NCBI GenBank assembly: GCA_037074615.1
Contig: CM073538.1
Location: 21,911,068-21,975,067, forward strand
Source of the DNA: Leucaena leucocephala
Taxonomy: Eukaryota > Streptophyta > Magnoliopsida > Fabales > Fabaceae
DNA length: 64,000 nucleotides
Direction: 5' to 3'
Each line of letters opens with the position of its first letter. Within the stretch, counting starts at the first letter, position 1. The position numbers and the translations under genes are program-made. Of this stretch, positions 36,628 to 47,218 are shown piece after piece. The notes under the pieces were generated by a model. That model did no database searches. It had not been told where the DNA came from and saw only the letters and a program-made list of their open reading frames with translations.

Positions 36628-39600
36628 TGTAGGAAATAACGATTCACGGAAAGAAAAATCGGATAAGATTGAAACAATTTAGGGTTCGAACATTCAACAA
36701 AGAAGATAAGCTACAACATCGTTCGAAGGAAAGCAAGATGATAAAACCACAATGAATTCTCGTGAAGATATGTTAGGTGTAACTGCGCAAGAGAGCGCTG
36801 AGCAGGAAGGAAGAAGACACTGTTCTATATTTTGATTTTTGATTATTTACGGTGTGGGATTGGCGGAGTGTTCGAAAAGGCTCGAGATTTAAATGACGCA
36901 GCGGTTGATCGAAGAGGGAAACCCAATTATTATTTTTTCCCCCTGCCTTCTTGTATGAAAATGACACTAATTATTATTGTCAGTGTTCTTCAGAATTTGG
37001 ATGAACTATTATAGAGTTTTGCTTTTATAAATTATGAAAATGTTTAAAAAAAAAAATTGCTCTGTGTAACTGAGCAATAGTAAAAGTGTAAAACACATTT
37101 TCAGTAAAAAAACAAAAAAATAAGGTTATTAAAACATAGTCACCTTATTACAAGGAATTGATCCTTTAATACAGGGTATAGAATAAAAGAATTTTACTAA
37201 ATTAAAAAAAAACTTTATATTTTACTTATAAATAAGATATATATATTATTAAATAATAATCATGGAAAACATTCAGTAACTTTCAATTTTGGTTTTACTT
37301 ACCGTGCAAATAATTGGGATTAAGTCTACGTTTTCATCATTAACGGGGGAATACGATGCATTAAAAAGAGAATTTCAAATGCAAAAACAAGAAAACCTTG
37401 AATTTTGGTATATGGACAAATAATGATACGGTTGAATTAAACGTTCAAAATATTAACTCGTCATTGAAAGAATGATAGTGAAATCAGCATTCAAGGTACG
37501 TTTCAAACGGCAGCGAAAGTCGCAGTTTAATTGCATATAAACAAATATCCACAATCTTCCATTGATGAGAAGGCAAATAATATGAATAAATAAGAAGCAA
37601 CGGTAAAGAATAAGGGAAATAATATGAATAAATAAGAAGCAAGTAACTTCAACACTACGATAATTTTCACTTTCTTTTGATAGTCGTCTGATTTTGGCTT
37701 ATTATAATTTAATGGCCGAATGGCCATATATGATCCAAAGTCATACTTTCTGGAGACTAGTTCAAAATATTTTATTGGTCGAAACTGAGTTTACTTGATG
37801 TTCATGCAATTGTTTGTTTTTGAAATAATTCATTTGACATCAAATCTGGCTATCACCAAAATTACGACATAAGTTTGTTATATTGTGATATATTAATTCA
37901 TTTTACTAGATTTAGCTTTTATTAGTAGCTTATTTTTTTTTAAAAAAAAACTAGGTAATATTTTTAGTCAATAATTTAGAGATTAATTCTTTATAAATAT
38001 AGAGATCAACGAAGATTCTAACAATTTTTTTCCCATAGTTTGTTTGTTTTTGGTACATTTTTTTCCATAGTTTGTTGGTTTAATCGAATCAATCTTTTTG
38101 ACATAATAGTTGGGCCTAAATTCAAGTTGTTAGTGTAATAGCTCTAGTCCATTTGAAAAAAAAAACCTCTAGTCCAAGTGATACTTATTGGACCATTGGA
38201 GGTATTCCTTAAGCATGAATAAACGGCCCAGGCCCATAATTATTGTATCCAAGATTTCTTGCCTCGAAGGTGGATCCAAATAGCTCTACCTCCCCTTGTG
38301 CTTTAATTAAATTTCAGCCAATGAGAATTAATATATATAGTAAACAAATTATATCTCATAATGACATAAGTTCAATTATCTCTATCATTGTGAGGGTTCC
38401 TTTGATAGGCAATCTCATAAGTCTTATAAGTAATTTTTAAGCGATGGAGTCATTCTCTAACATTGATAGGAGACCAGTGCCGAACTTATATAAATATTTT
38501 TTATTAAAAAAATTAAATTTCAAATATAAGAACTTGTCTCAACTAACGATGATCAGGTTTAGCAAAAGGAGCTAGTCATTCACAATATAGCTAACCAAGT
38601 TTCAAATTCCATATGGAATAATTTAACATTTAGTACCTAACATTATCTCGAATATAATTGTCTTAAATGATATAATGATCACTTAAGTATGCTATTAAAA
38701 AGAGAGATATATGAATACTTACACAAAAGTAGGTGCATGGACAAACTCTAGAGTAGTCATAAGTACATTTGAATGGGTGGGGCAAGGGATTATAGATAGA
38801 AACAAGTTAAACTAAATTTTGACTAAACAAGCTTAAAAGTATAACAAGTATCTATAGCTTGTATATAGTTTTTTTTTTAAGTTGGGAAAAAATATTTGAA
38901 GTACAAAATTGAGAGTTTATATTTCGAGAATTAAACTGAGAAGACAGTAACCTTTACAAAAATAAATAAAAAAACAGTCTTCCAAATATTATAATAGTCA
39001 ATAATTACAGTATACTAAATTTTTATAAATTTAAAATTATTGTAATGTATATTCTCTCTCCTATCTTTTTTTTTATATTAATGAAGGATATCCATAATAA
39101 CCCTTTGAAGTTTAAATTGCAAAGAAATTTTTATTTCTCATAACAAACACGCTTCTTATTATTCAAAACGGTTTTATTTTTCTTATAAAGATGAGAGCGT
39201 TTACCCTATCAACCAATTATTTGTTATTTAATTTATAATCTCTTTTTTATTTATAAACTTTGGGTCTCTTTTTATAACTTTCTTGTGCATCTTGAATGAG
39301 AGTCGTTCTTGGGGAAGGAAAGGCCTCTAATTGATTGATGAAAATTATCTCTTGATCTTGATCTTCTTTATCTCTATCTTCATCTTTTTCTTGGATTTCT
39401 TGGATATCTTCTTTAATGATAAATGGTACCACCAAGATTGTTTAAAGAAAATAAATTATTTTAATTCTCTTTATTGATGTTATAATTTGAATTTAATGCC
39501 TTTTGGATTCAAATTTGAATGAGGTAGTTGGATGAATGATAACTTTATTTAAATTATAATTTAATCTAGATATTATGAAAATATACATTTTCTAATTATC

Positions 39601-39800
39601 TTCTGTACTTAGATATTATAGACTTCTCCTTTATTTTGAATAATTGGGTTCACCAAGATTGTTGCATGGTTTATATTAAACCTAACTTGCAGTGCACGGA
39701 GCAAGAGACCTCGGAGGAAAGTAAAAGGAGCGGAGGAGATAAAAGACAGCAGATCAAGAAAATGCAGAGTGAAATAGATCGAAGAGAGGAGAACAAGGAA
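36628..39800. other. Intergenic DNA between the Ser/Arg-rich gene and the PBD pseudogene
   Basis: The right-hand promoter of the minus-strand gene is followed by AT-rich spacer. Noted: a direct repeat of 'aaataatatgaataaataag' (starting near 37574 and near 37618) and paired GGCCCA motifs at about 38226-38238 of the site II type. No convincing ORF. Confidence 0.4.
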
Positions 39801-41033
39801 AGGCAGTGAGTATTCGGACTTGTCGGAAATGGCTTCGTGATTGTGGCGGCGGATGCATCGACGTCCATTGACCCCAATACCACCATGGACAAGATCACGG
39901 CCCTCGAATCTCACAAGCTCGTCGCCGCTATTGGTGAGCCCCGATACAGGTCCCACCTGCACTGTTGTTTGATATCAGGGTTTCTGAGTTCTCAGATTGA
40001 TTTTTGTTTTGTGATATTCATTCGCATTGATGCAGACTGCTCACCAAATACTTACAGCCCAAAGCGGCTTATCGTCGGCTCGTTGATTGGATCCCTTTGA
40101 CCACTGCCGCCGCTCCGATTTCATCTGTGGCGAGCTCGCGACTCTTTCGCACAAGGTGTGGATCCCCCTTTTTCCCATCTCTGCTTATTACTTTTCATGT
40201 GTCTGTTTTGATTAGGTTTTTCATTCTAGTCTTACCAGGAGTTTTGGAAGAAAATCTCGAAATTTTAGAATTCCTTGTGTGTTGGTTAGTGTTAATAAAG
40301 CAACCTTGCATGTATGAGATCTCTTTTTATATTTTTTGATACTATATATGCATGAGATCTCTTTACTTGCCTTGTGTTGTATTCTGAGCAGTTGCAAGCA
40401 TTCTGTGTATTTAAATGAAAAATGAGTGTCTGAAAAATATGAAGCCTGCAATAAAGACTAATAAAAAAAAAATAGATACAAAGATTTCAAATCATATCAA
40501 CAAATCCTAATGAACCATATGGCGTGTATTTGAATGAAAAATTTAGTATACACCAGGGAAAATAATGATGGTGGTATATATAACATAAACCCTAACAAAA
40601 AATAATAAATACAAAGATATTAGATCATATATACGAAGATATTAAATCATATCAGCATTTTCAATGAGTTAATAATTTGTGTGAACTTGGTTTGATTCAG
40701 AGACCTAAGAACATGCTACTTGCTGGGTATGACAAAGAGGCAGGCCCTTCCCCCCTTCCCCTTTACCATATTGACTACAATGCTTCACTTGACAAGATTG
40801 AGAAGGGAGCTTTTAGTGATGGCTCCAAGTTACCACTCTCAATGATGGAAAATCACTTCCATAGTGGAATGTTACTGCAAGAAGCAATTCATTTCGTTGA
40901 TAAGTGCATATTGGAAATCAGATCCCGGCTGGTTGTGGAGTCACTCAATTATGCTATCAAGATCGTCCAATTATTTAAGGATGAAGCAAGAGAGTATGTG
41001 TGGCGCAAATTAGTTAAGGATAGATTCTATTAA
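39801..41033 (+). pseudogene. Proteasome beta subunit type-2 (PBD) pseudogene, introns retained
   Basis: Decayed copy of the 20S proteasome subunit PBD. Exon-like blocks: 39801-39949 (FGLVGNGFVIVAAD and ESHKLVAAIGEP), 40036-40155 (TKYLQP, IPLTTAAA, then GELATLSHK in another frame), 40701-41033 (NMLLAGYDKEAGPS, KIEKGAF, LSMMENHFHSGM, VDKCILEIRSRLVV, REYVWRKLVKD). Lesions: where ATG-GAG-Cys is expected the sequence reads AGG-CAG-TGA, so the start is lost and a stop sits at codon 3; a one-base frameshift lies between the IPLTTAAA and GELATLSHK blocks (near 40112); a short insertion follows AGPS; several core residues differ. The introns with their AG acceptors remain, so it arose by DNA duplication and not by retroposition. 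The functional parent is not in this window. The final exon still has a long open frame, so a truncated transcript cannot be excluded. Confidence 0.82.
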
Positions 41034-43079
41034 GAAATTAATACTGAAAGTGACTTTAAGGTGAGTGAGTGAGAGCAGAGAAAAAGGAATATCTTTGTTG
41101 TGAATGATGAAGCTAAGTGAGCCAGTTGATGGAATTAAAACAATGACAGAGTCAAGCAAGTCACAATGTGCTGTTGTTAGAATGCCCGACATCCCATTTT
41201 CCAAAACTATCGGTAGGAAGACTAAATAATATAACTTGGATGTTCTGTGATCACAAATAAGTCAAATTAACCCGTTGATATACATTAAAGTAGATAACAC
41301 AAATAACCAACAGATTATTAATTAAGGTAATAAATAACTTCATTTTTTAAGGAGGATAACATAAATTCAATTCATCAAATCCTAAGAAAACTACTTATTA
41401 GGAGAAAATATTAACAGACTCGAATAATAGTACTTCCTCTTAATGTCTTTTTTTTTTTTTGCTGGCAACAAAAAATATAAGATGTTTCTTTAGTAGATTC
41501 ATATTTCCAAATATAAGATATTTGGAAGAAAATAATGATTTATTAACGATATTTAAAAAAAAAAACTTATTGGAGGTATGATTTAATATGAATATTTTTA
41601 ATAAAAATTTGAATATTCATTTACTACGTTGTAAAAGATTATCTGCTTGGCAAAATCGTGTTTAAACTATATATTAATAGACCTTCTCCTTAATCCAACT
41701 TTGATCCAGATCAAATCCAAATCGTGTTTCTTTGAACGATGAGTACGAATAAAAACATGACTCACGAATAAGTATGTATATAGATGGAATTTACTATTCT
41801 TCTTTACATTGATTTCCCCCTATTTTACTCCAATTTTTTATATGCCATCCCTTATATAACTATTAAAAAATTAAATTTAAAATAAACCTTGTACGCATTC
41901 TCGTCTATTTTGCATCATCATCATCTTCTTTTTTTTATAATAATATTTATCTTAATGTCGTGGTCCTTAACTTGCCTGATTGTCTGTTTGAATAAACGTC
42001 CCAAGGAACATCGAGTTATGAATATTGTCCCCTCCATTTTCAATCATTTAAATTCCGGCCACAGCAAACAGCATTGTCTAATTAATGTAAACGTCAATAA
42101 TTGTCCATGTGTTGTTATTGGCCGTTCTTAAGCTGTTTTTTATTCATTATATTTCTTTTCTATAATAGATAAATAATTAATTCATCGGATCAAGAAATGC
42201 AGTTTAAATTAATTGAAACCAATAAATATGTTGCTAATATAATTTTCTTTTCTTTTTTTTTTTTAAAAAAATCTTATTTTATACTCCCTTTAATCCTTGT
42301 TATAGGACGCTTTCCTATGTGGCACTTTTTAGAAAGTGTTCTTGATCTTTTTTATAAGTATTTGTTAATTTTTATCTACAGTTTAATATAGTTAACAAAG
42401 ATAATATTAAATTTAATATTTTAACTATTTTTATATTACATGTGAATTAGTTAAAATTTAGATGTGACTTAGAATAAAATAGAGTAATAAATAACTTATG
42501 AATAAAATAGAGTAATAAATAACTTTTGACTTTTATAATGATTTATTTCATTGATAAATACTCCTTTTTATTAAGGGGAAAAGAGAAAAATAATAAATAT
42601 TTGAGAGAATTGTTTTTTTAAAATATGATATGAAAACCCTCCTAAAATTTTCTTGTAAAACTATAATACTGGCAAATTAATTTTCATTTATTATTTATTT
42701 AGGAGAGTTTATTTAACTCTAAAGTGTTATTAATTTTAATGACATATAGGTAGTTGAGTGTTCAATATGCATATTTATAAAGGCATATGACCAGATTCTG
42801 TCCAGCGAGACAAAGATCAAAGCAAAGCTGGATTATACAACATTGCATTTGTTCATTCTTTATGCCTATTAGTATTAATAAAACAATATTGTAAATAATT
42901 CATATGAATGTAAAGTTAACTTATACATTTAAAAATTATTCAGATATTTTCGGAGAAATATAAAGAATGATGCATTATACTGACTTTAAATGGTTATGAG
43001 TATTTTTTATCCCCATATTTTATTAATAAATTTCGAAAATTGTACCTGAATTGGCATTATTAATCAAATTATGCAAAGA
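41034..43079. other. AT-rich intergenic DNA
   Basis: No convincing gene. A short tandem duplication of 'gaataaaatagagtaataaa' (period 28) lies at 42472-42525. The plus-strand ORF at 41889-42131 is hydrophobic and low in complexity and is not called. Confidence 0.4.
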
Positions 43080-43480
43080 TAAGATATTATAAAAAAAATA
43101 TTTTTTAAACAGTTTTTAGAAAATGACTTTTAGAGAAAATCTTATGAAAAAAATAATTCTGAATAAATGAGTATTTGGATAGTTATTATCAGAAAAATTT
43201 TTATAATTAAAAAATGACTATAAATATTATAATTTTATTAAAAATAGGAGATGTGAGAGAGGTGAAGAAGAGAGAGTAGAGAATATATAAGAAAAATAAA
43301 AGTAAAATAGTAATTGAGTAGTTCATCAACTATTCTACTATTTTAGAACTTAATATTAGTAGTTTATCTAAAATCTTAATTTTAAACTATATTTTGGTCT
43401 AAAAATTATTTTTGAACAAACATAATTATTTATTTTAATTTTTTTAAATTAAAATTTGGGCAAAAAATTCTTTTTTAATT
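43080..43480 (+). repeat. Family X element, compact copy (~400 bp)
   Basis: The left arm (43090-43230) and right arm (about 43295-43475) flank a GA-rich centre of only about 60 bases ('gagagaggtgaagaagagag'). The same arms flank 300-400-bp centres in the copies at 7.5 kb and 57 kb. Right-arm words are 'aaagtaaaatagtaattgag' and 'tattttggtctaaaaattat'. No ORF. Confidence 0.55.
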
Positions 43481-44114
43481 TTAGATATGATTATTTATAA
43501 AGACACACTACAATTAAATTAAAATATATAAAAAAATTCATATATAAACTTGAGAGAAGAGTGATATATTTATATTAAAAATATATTGATTCACATAAAA
43601 TATTATAATATAATAAAATAGACAAAAAAATTTAACTCAAAATAAATTAGTCTTCTAAAAACTTTTAACTGAACTGACAAAAAACCTAGTCCCCTATTAA
43701 CTTATTTGATTCATTTATTTGAACTAGATTTTCATGATAAGGCATTTACATTTCAACATTTTACTATTTACATTACATAAGCTTAATTACAATACTATTT
43801 TAATTTTTAATATAATATATAAATGATAATTTTATTTTAGCAAAAATTATTTATTATATTTATTAATTTTTTTAAATTATTTTTATTGTTATTCCCTCAA
43901 CAATAATTAAGTGAAAAATAGAGGGAGTGAGCTAAGGAAGATTATTAAAATATTTTAAAAAATATATAATATATTAACTAATTTATATAATTTAATTAAA
44001 TTAATTAAATATTTTATATTTTAAATATTGAACTTAATAACATTAGAAAATTCATTTTAGACAGCCACAGGGGAGTGGGTCAGAGTTCAGAAGAAGAAGA
44101 CAAGAAGGAGGGTC

Positions 44115-44217
44115 ACATGGTCACATGGTCACATGGCTACACGCGAAGATAATTCATTCATTCCTAATGACAAGACATTGAATTCAAATGCAACATATGT
44201 GGGAGGCATAGACTTTC

Positions 44218-44262
<45 letters not shown>
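44115..44262. repeat. Short tandem repeats: (GTCACATGG)n and (TA)n
   Basis: GTCACATGG is repeated about three times near 44113-44139. About 85 bases later is a (TA)~20 tract (44222-44261). Both are simple repeats likely to vary in length. Confidence 0.85.
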
Positions 44263-44264
<2 letters not shown>

Positions 44265-44744
44265 CCTATTTTGAATATAATTAACTACTCATTCAAACTA
44301 TTGTATTTTTTGTCATGTAATGCTGATTCTATTATTCTAGGCCAGCTCAGCATCAGCTATAATATTAATCATATACTGTTTGAGATATTTAACTAGATCA
44401 TGAATCTTGTTCTTAAAATTTGATTCCATAGGCATCTTCAATATAATGACTTTAATATCTTATTAACCATTGCAACCAAAGATAAAAAAGAGTGAACAAG
44501 TGATATTTTTTATAATTGTTAAATGATCGATAAAAACAAGTTTATATTGATTTATCCGGGAACATGGGTAGGAATATTGATGATATTATTTCTCGAGATA
44601 GGTTGGCCAACTAATACCATAGTCTCAAATTATGTACATATTATAAACAGTACTACATCTAAATATCACTTCAACAAAAATCTTCAAAAATTTTGATAGT
44701 ATAATCCTAAGCCATGCAAGTTTTTTTTCATCAGATAAATAAAT

Positions 44745-45605
44745 AAATTATTTTTTTAATTCTTAATATAAGAGTTAGTTGATTTTTTTAAATAGACTAA
44801 GATAACCAAATAAATCAATTAATTATAATTAGTATAATAACTGATTGATTAATTTGAACTAATTAAAAAGTATATAATATTAATTTATCTTGAGGGTTTA
44901 AATTTGATTACAATTAACTAATATTTTTACTTCTTTAATTTATAAAAAAGTCAATTAGAAGAAATATAATATCATAAATATAATAGATAAGGGGTACAGA
45001 GAAATTCTGATAGATGGGGAAGAGTTCTACCCCTTCCCTAGTTACACCTTTGATCATAAGGGAAAAGAAAAATCATTGTGTTTAATATATTTTTTTAAAT
45101 TTTTAATATAAGAATTAAATAATTAATTTTTAAAAATTAAAAAATTAGTTAAAATAGTTAGCTATTTATAATGAATCTTGATAATTTTTTTAAAATAACA
45201 TGTCTAATCATATACATTAAAACTATTTTTAGATTGAAATCCTCTTAATATATCAATCAATAGGGATACTTTAGAAAAAAAAATTATAAATTTAGAAGAC
45301 AAAGTAGATTAAAGTCTTATATTTAAGTTAAAATAAACAAATTGTCTAGCTCTTATATTTAGAACCAGAGATAATACTGCATCAGATCTTTAATATAAAA
45401 CTAGTTGACCTTGAATAGATTAAGGAAGATTAATTAATTAATTAATTATAAACAAATTTAACCTTTAAAATAAATTCATATTATATACTCCTTAATTTGT
45501 TAAAAATTAGTTAACTAACTCTTATATTAATTATAATTAATTAATTAATTTAATTTTTAATTTATCTAAATTAGTTACTTAACTCTTATATTAAAAATGT
45601 ACCTT
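44745..45605. repeat. Cluster of decayed Stowaway-like MITE copies
   Basis: At least two, perhaps three, copies lie in a row: about 44745-44965, about 45080-45365 (weakest) and about 45375-45600. Each repeats family words such as 'cttaatataagagttagttg', 'attcatattatatactcctt' and 'aactcttatatta'. Ends are worn. The cluster stops about 130 bases before the TATA box of the small-protein gene. Confidence 0.5.
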
Positions 45606-45730
45606 AGTAGTAGAAAGGAATGAAGAAGAAAGGAATGAACTTAGAATCTAACACATGCTCACTGATTTTTTGAAAAATTTCTCCCAAGTTAATTACAAAG
45701 GCAAAGGCCATTTCTGAGCCAATTGAACTC

Positions 45731-45738
45731 TATAAAAG
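45731..45738 (+). promoter_or_regulatory. TATA box of the small-protein gene
   Basis: TATAAAAG lies 118 bases before the proposed ATG at 45849. The ATG at 45749 would fall upstream of the expected transcription start (about 45760), so it should not act as an upstream start codon. Confidence 0.6.
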
Positions 45739-45771
45739 CACAAGCTGTATGTATGGGTTTCCCACGCACCT

Positions 45772-45787
45772 CTCTCTCTCTCTCTCC

Positions 45788-45826
<39 letters not shown>
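45772..45826. repeat. Compound (CT)n(CA)n microsatellite in the 5' leader
   Basis: A CT tract of about 34 bases with one interruption (CTCTCC) is followed directly by a CA tract of about 20 bases. It ends about 20 bases before the small-protein ATG and would be transcribed from the TATA box at 45731. Confidence 0.9.
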
Positions 45827-45848
45827 GCACACCTGATTGAGAGAAAAG

Positions 45849-46043
45849 ATGGTGTCAAGAGCAGAAGCAGCAATGAAGAAGAACAACCACCACCAGCAGC
45901 AGAAACAGCAGATAATGATGCTTTACAACAAAGTGAAGAGTGGGAAGTTCAAGAGAAGCAGTTCCAATGTTGAAGAAGATGGAGCTTCTTCTGCTATCCT
46001 CTTGCTTGCTTGCATAGCCTGTGCTCCCAATTCTTATGCCTAG
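45849..46043 (+). CDS. Small protein of unknown function (64 aa)
   Basis: Not recognised. The preferred start is the Met at 45849 (MVSRAEAAMKKNNHH); an in-frame ATG at 45837 would add four residues. The N-terminal half is basic and His/Gln-rich (NNHHQQQKQQIMMLYNK, KSGKFKRSSS), then acidic (VEEDGASS). The end is short and hydrophobic with two Cys (AILLLACIACAPNSYA). No signal peptide or full membrane helix. The TATA box at good spacing, a transcribed-looking leader and well-formed codons support a real gene. A CA microsatellite starts two bases after the stop codon. The hydrophobic Cys-containing tail could be lipid-modified or a binding motif, but this is speculation. Confidence 0.6.
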   Translation: MVSRAEAAMKKNNHHQQQKQQIMMLYNKVKSGKFKRSSSNVEEDGASSAILLLACIACAPNSYA

Positions 46044-46045
46044 AA

Positions 46046-46069
46046 CACACACACACACACACACACACA
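46046..46069. repeat. (CA)n microsatellite directly after the small-protein stop codon
   Basis: About 12 CA units begin two bases after TAG. With the CT/CA tract in the leader, simple repeats bracket this tiny gene. Confidence 0.9.
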
Positions 46070-47218
46070 TGCATGTCTTTATTAGTTTCTCACCTTCTTA
46101 TCCTACTGAGATATAAAGATATGGCTTTAGTTTCCTTATTTCTTATTCTTATTCCTCCCTCCCTCCCTCACCATTCTTATTCTATATACATATAACTGTA
46201 TCATGGTTCAATAACCTACATCTGATACGTTCACGTATTTCAATTTAATTTCATGTATAATCTCCCCTCTTTTCTTCAACCAACCGAGTTGAGTTTAAAA
46301 GCTCATCACGTTAACCGAGTTCAGTTGGATAATTTTTTAAAATTATCCATATTTAAAACCATAAATTGCAAGGGGAAAAATAAATTTGCATCAAACTATT
46401 CAACATTGAAAAAAATATAACTAATATCCACTTGGTGATAGGTGACTTATAATATAATAAGAACGGGAGGCGAGAGTTATTGTCCAATAGCCAAATATAA
46501 GCAATTTAAGAATGGATTAATTACCATTTAATGAAAAATAAAATAATCGTATTTTCTCGTTATTTTTTGAACCCGTTTATTTTCTTCCATCCTTTTTATT
46601 GGGTTCAAGTTCAATTCCTGCCCTTAAACACGGCTTAAAAAAAATAGGTTTGAAATATTCATCTGATGTAACCGGCTTCCCCCCCCCCCCCCCCCAGAAT
46701 ATAGGCCAATATTAGGTAAATTAATTAAAAGCATATTCACTCAATTGATTGAAATTCCACATTAATTAATCTGTGAGATGCCCCTTTCATTTTCCTGCTA
46801 TTATAGTTCCCATCTTTTTGTAAGTTCTATGGATAATTCAAAGTTGACTGTTGGTGTGATTCTTGTTAAACAATTCATTGTACCATAAAAGGTCTGAGAA
46901 TAAACCTCTAAGAGGAACTCGACAATGAGGAACAAACAAGATCACAAGGTTATATTCTATTTCATTTCATCAATGAAATAACATTTTTCTTATGTTGTAT
47001 CAACCAATTAATGCATGTTCCATTTCAGAGATACAACTGTTTAATCAAGCATAAAAATATTCGCCAGAATCACAAATCGTCACGCACCTTGGAAATAAAC
47101 ATTGTAATCATCGAACGCTTCGACTATTAAAAAACAAACATCCTTTGTACTAAGTGTCTTTCAGAGCCTTCTTCAAAATCTTTTAGAAGACGAAAGGGAA
47201 GGCTCAAGATTGTCAACA
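46070..47218. other. Intergenic DNA with a C17 homopolymer
   Basis: Spacer between the small-protein gene and the GRAS pseudogene. A run of 17 C lies at 46679-46695; its length may be unreliable. No gene recognised. Confidence 0.45.

Noticed and set aside
41889..42131. 80-codon hydrophobic ORF
   Set aside because: Low-complexity Phe/Ile/His start in T-rich DNA, no promoter signs and no conserved motif.
45749..45973. ORF translating the microsatellite (SLSLSHTHTH...)
   Set aside because: Its ATG lies upstream of the transcription start expected from the TATA box, and its frame competes with the better small-protein frame.
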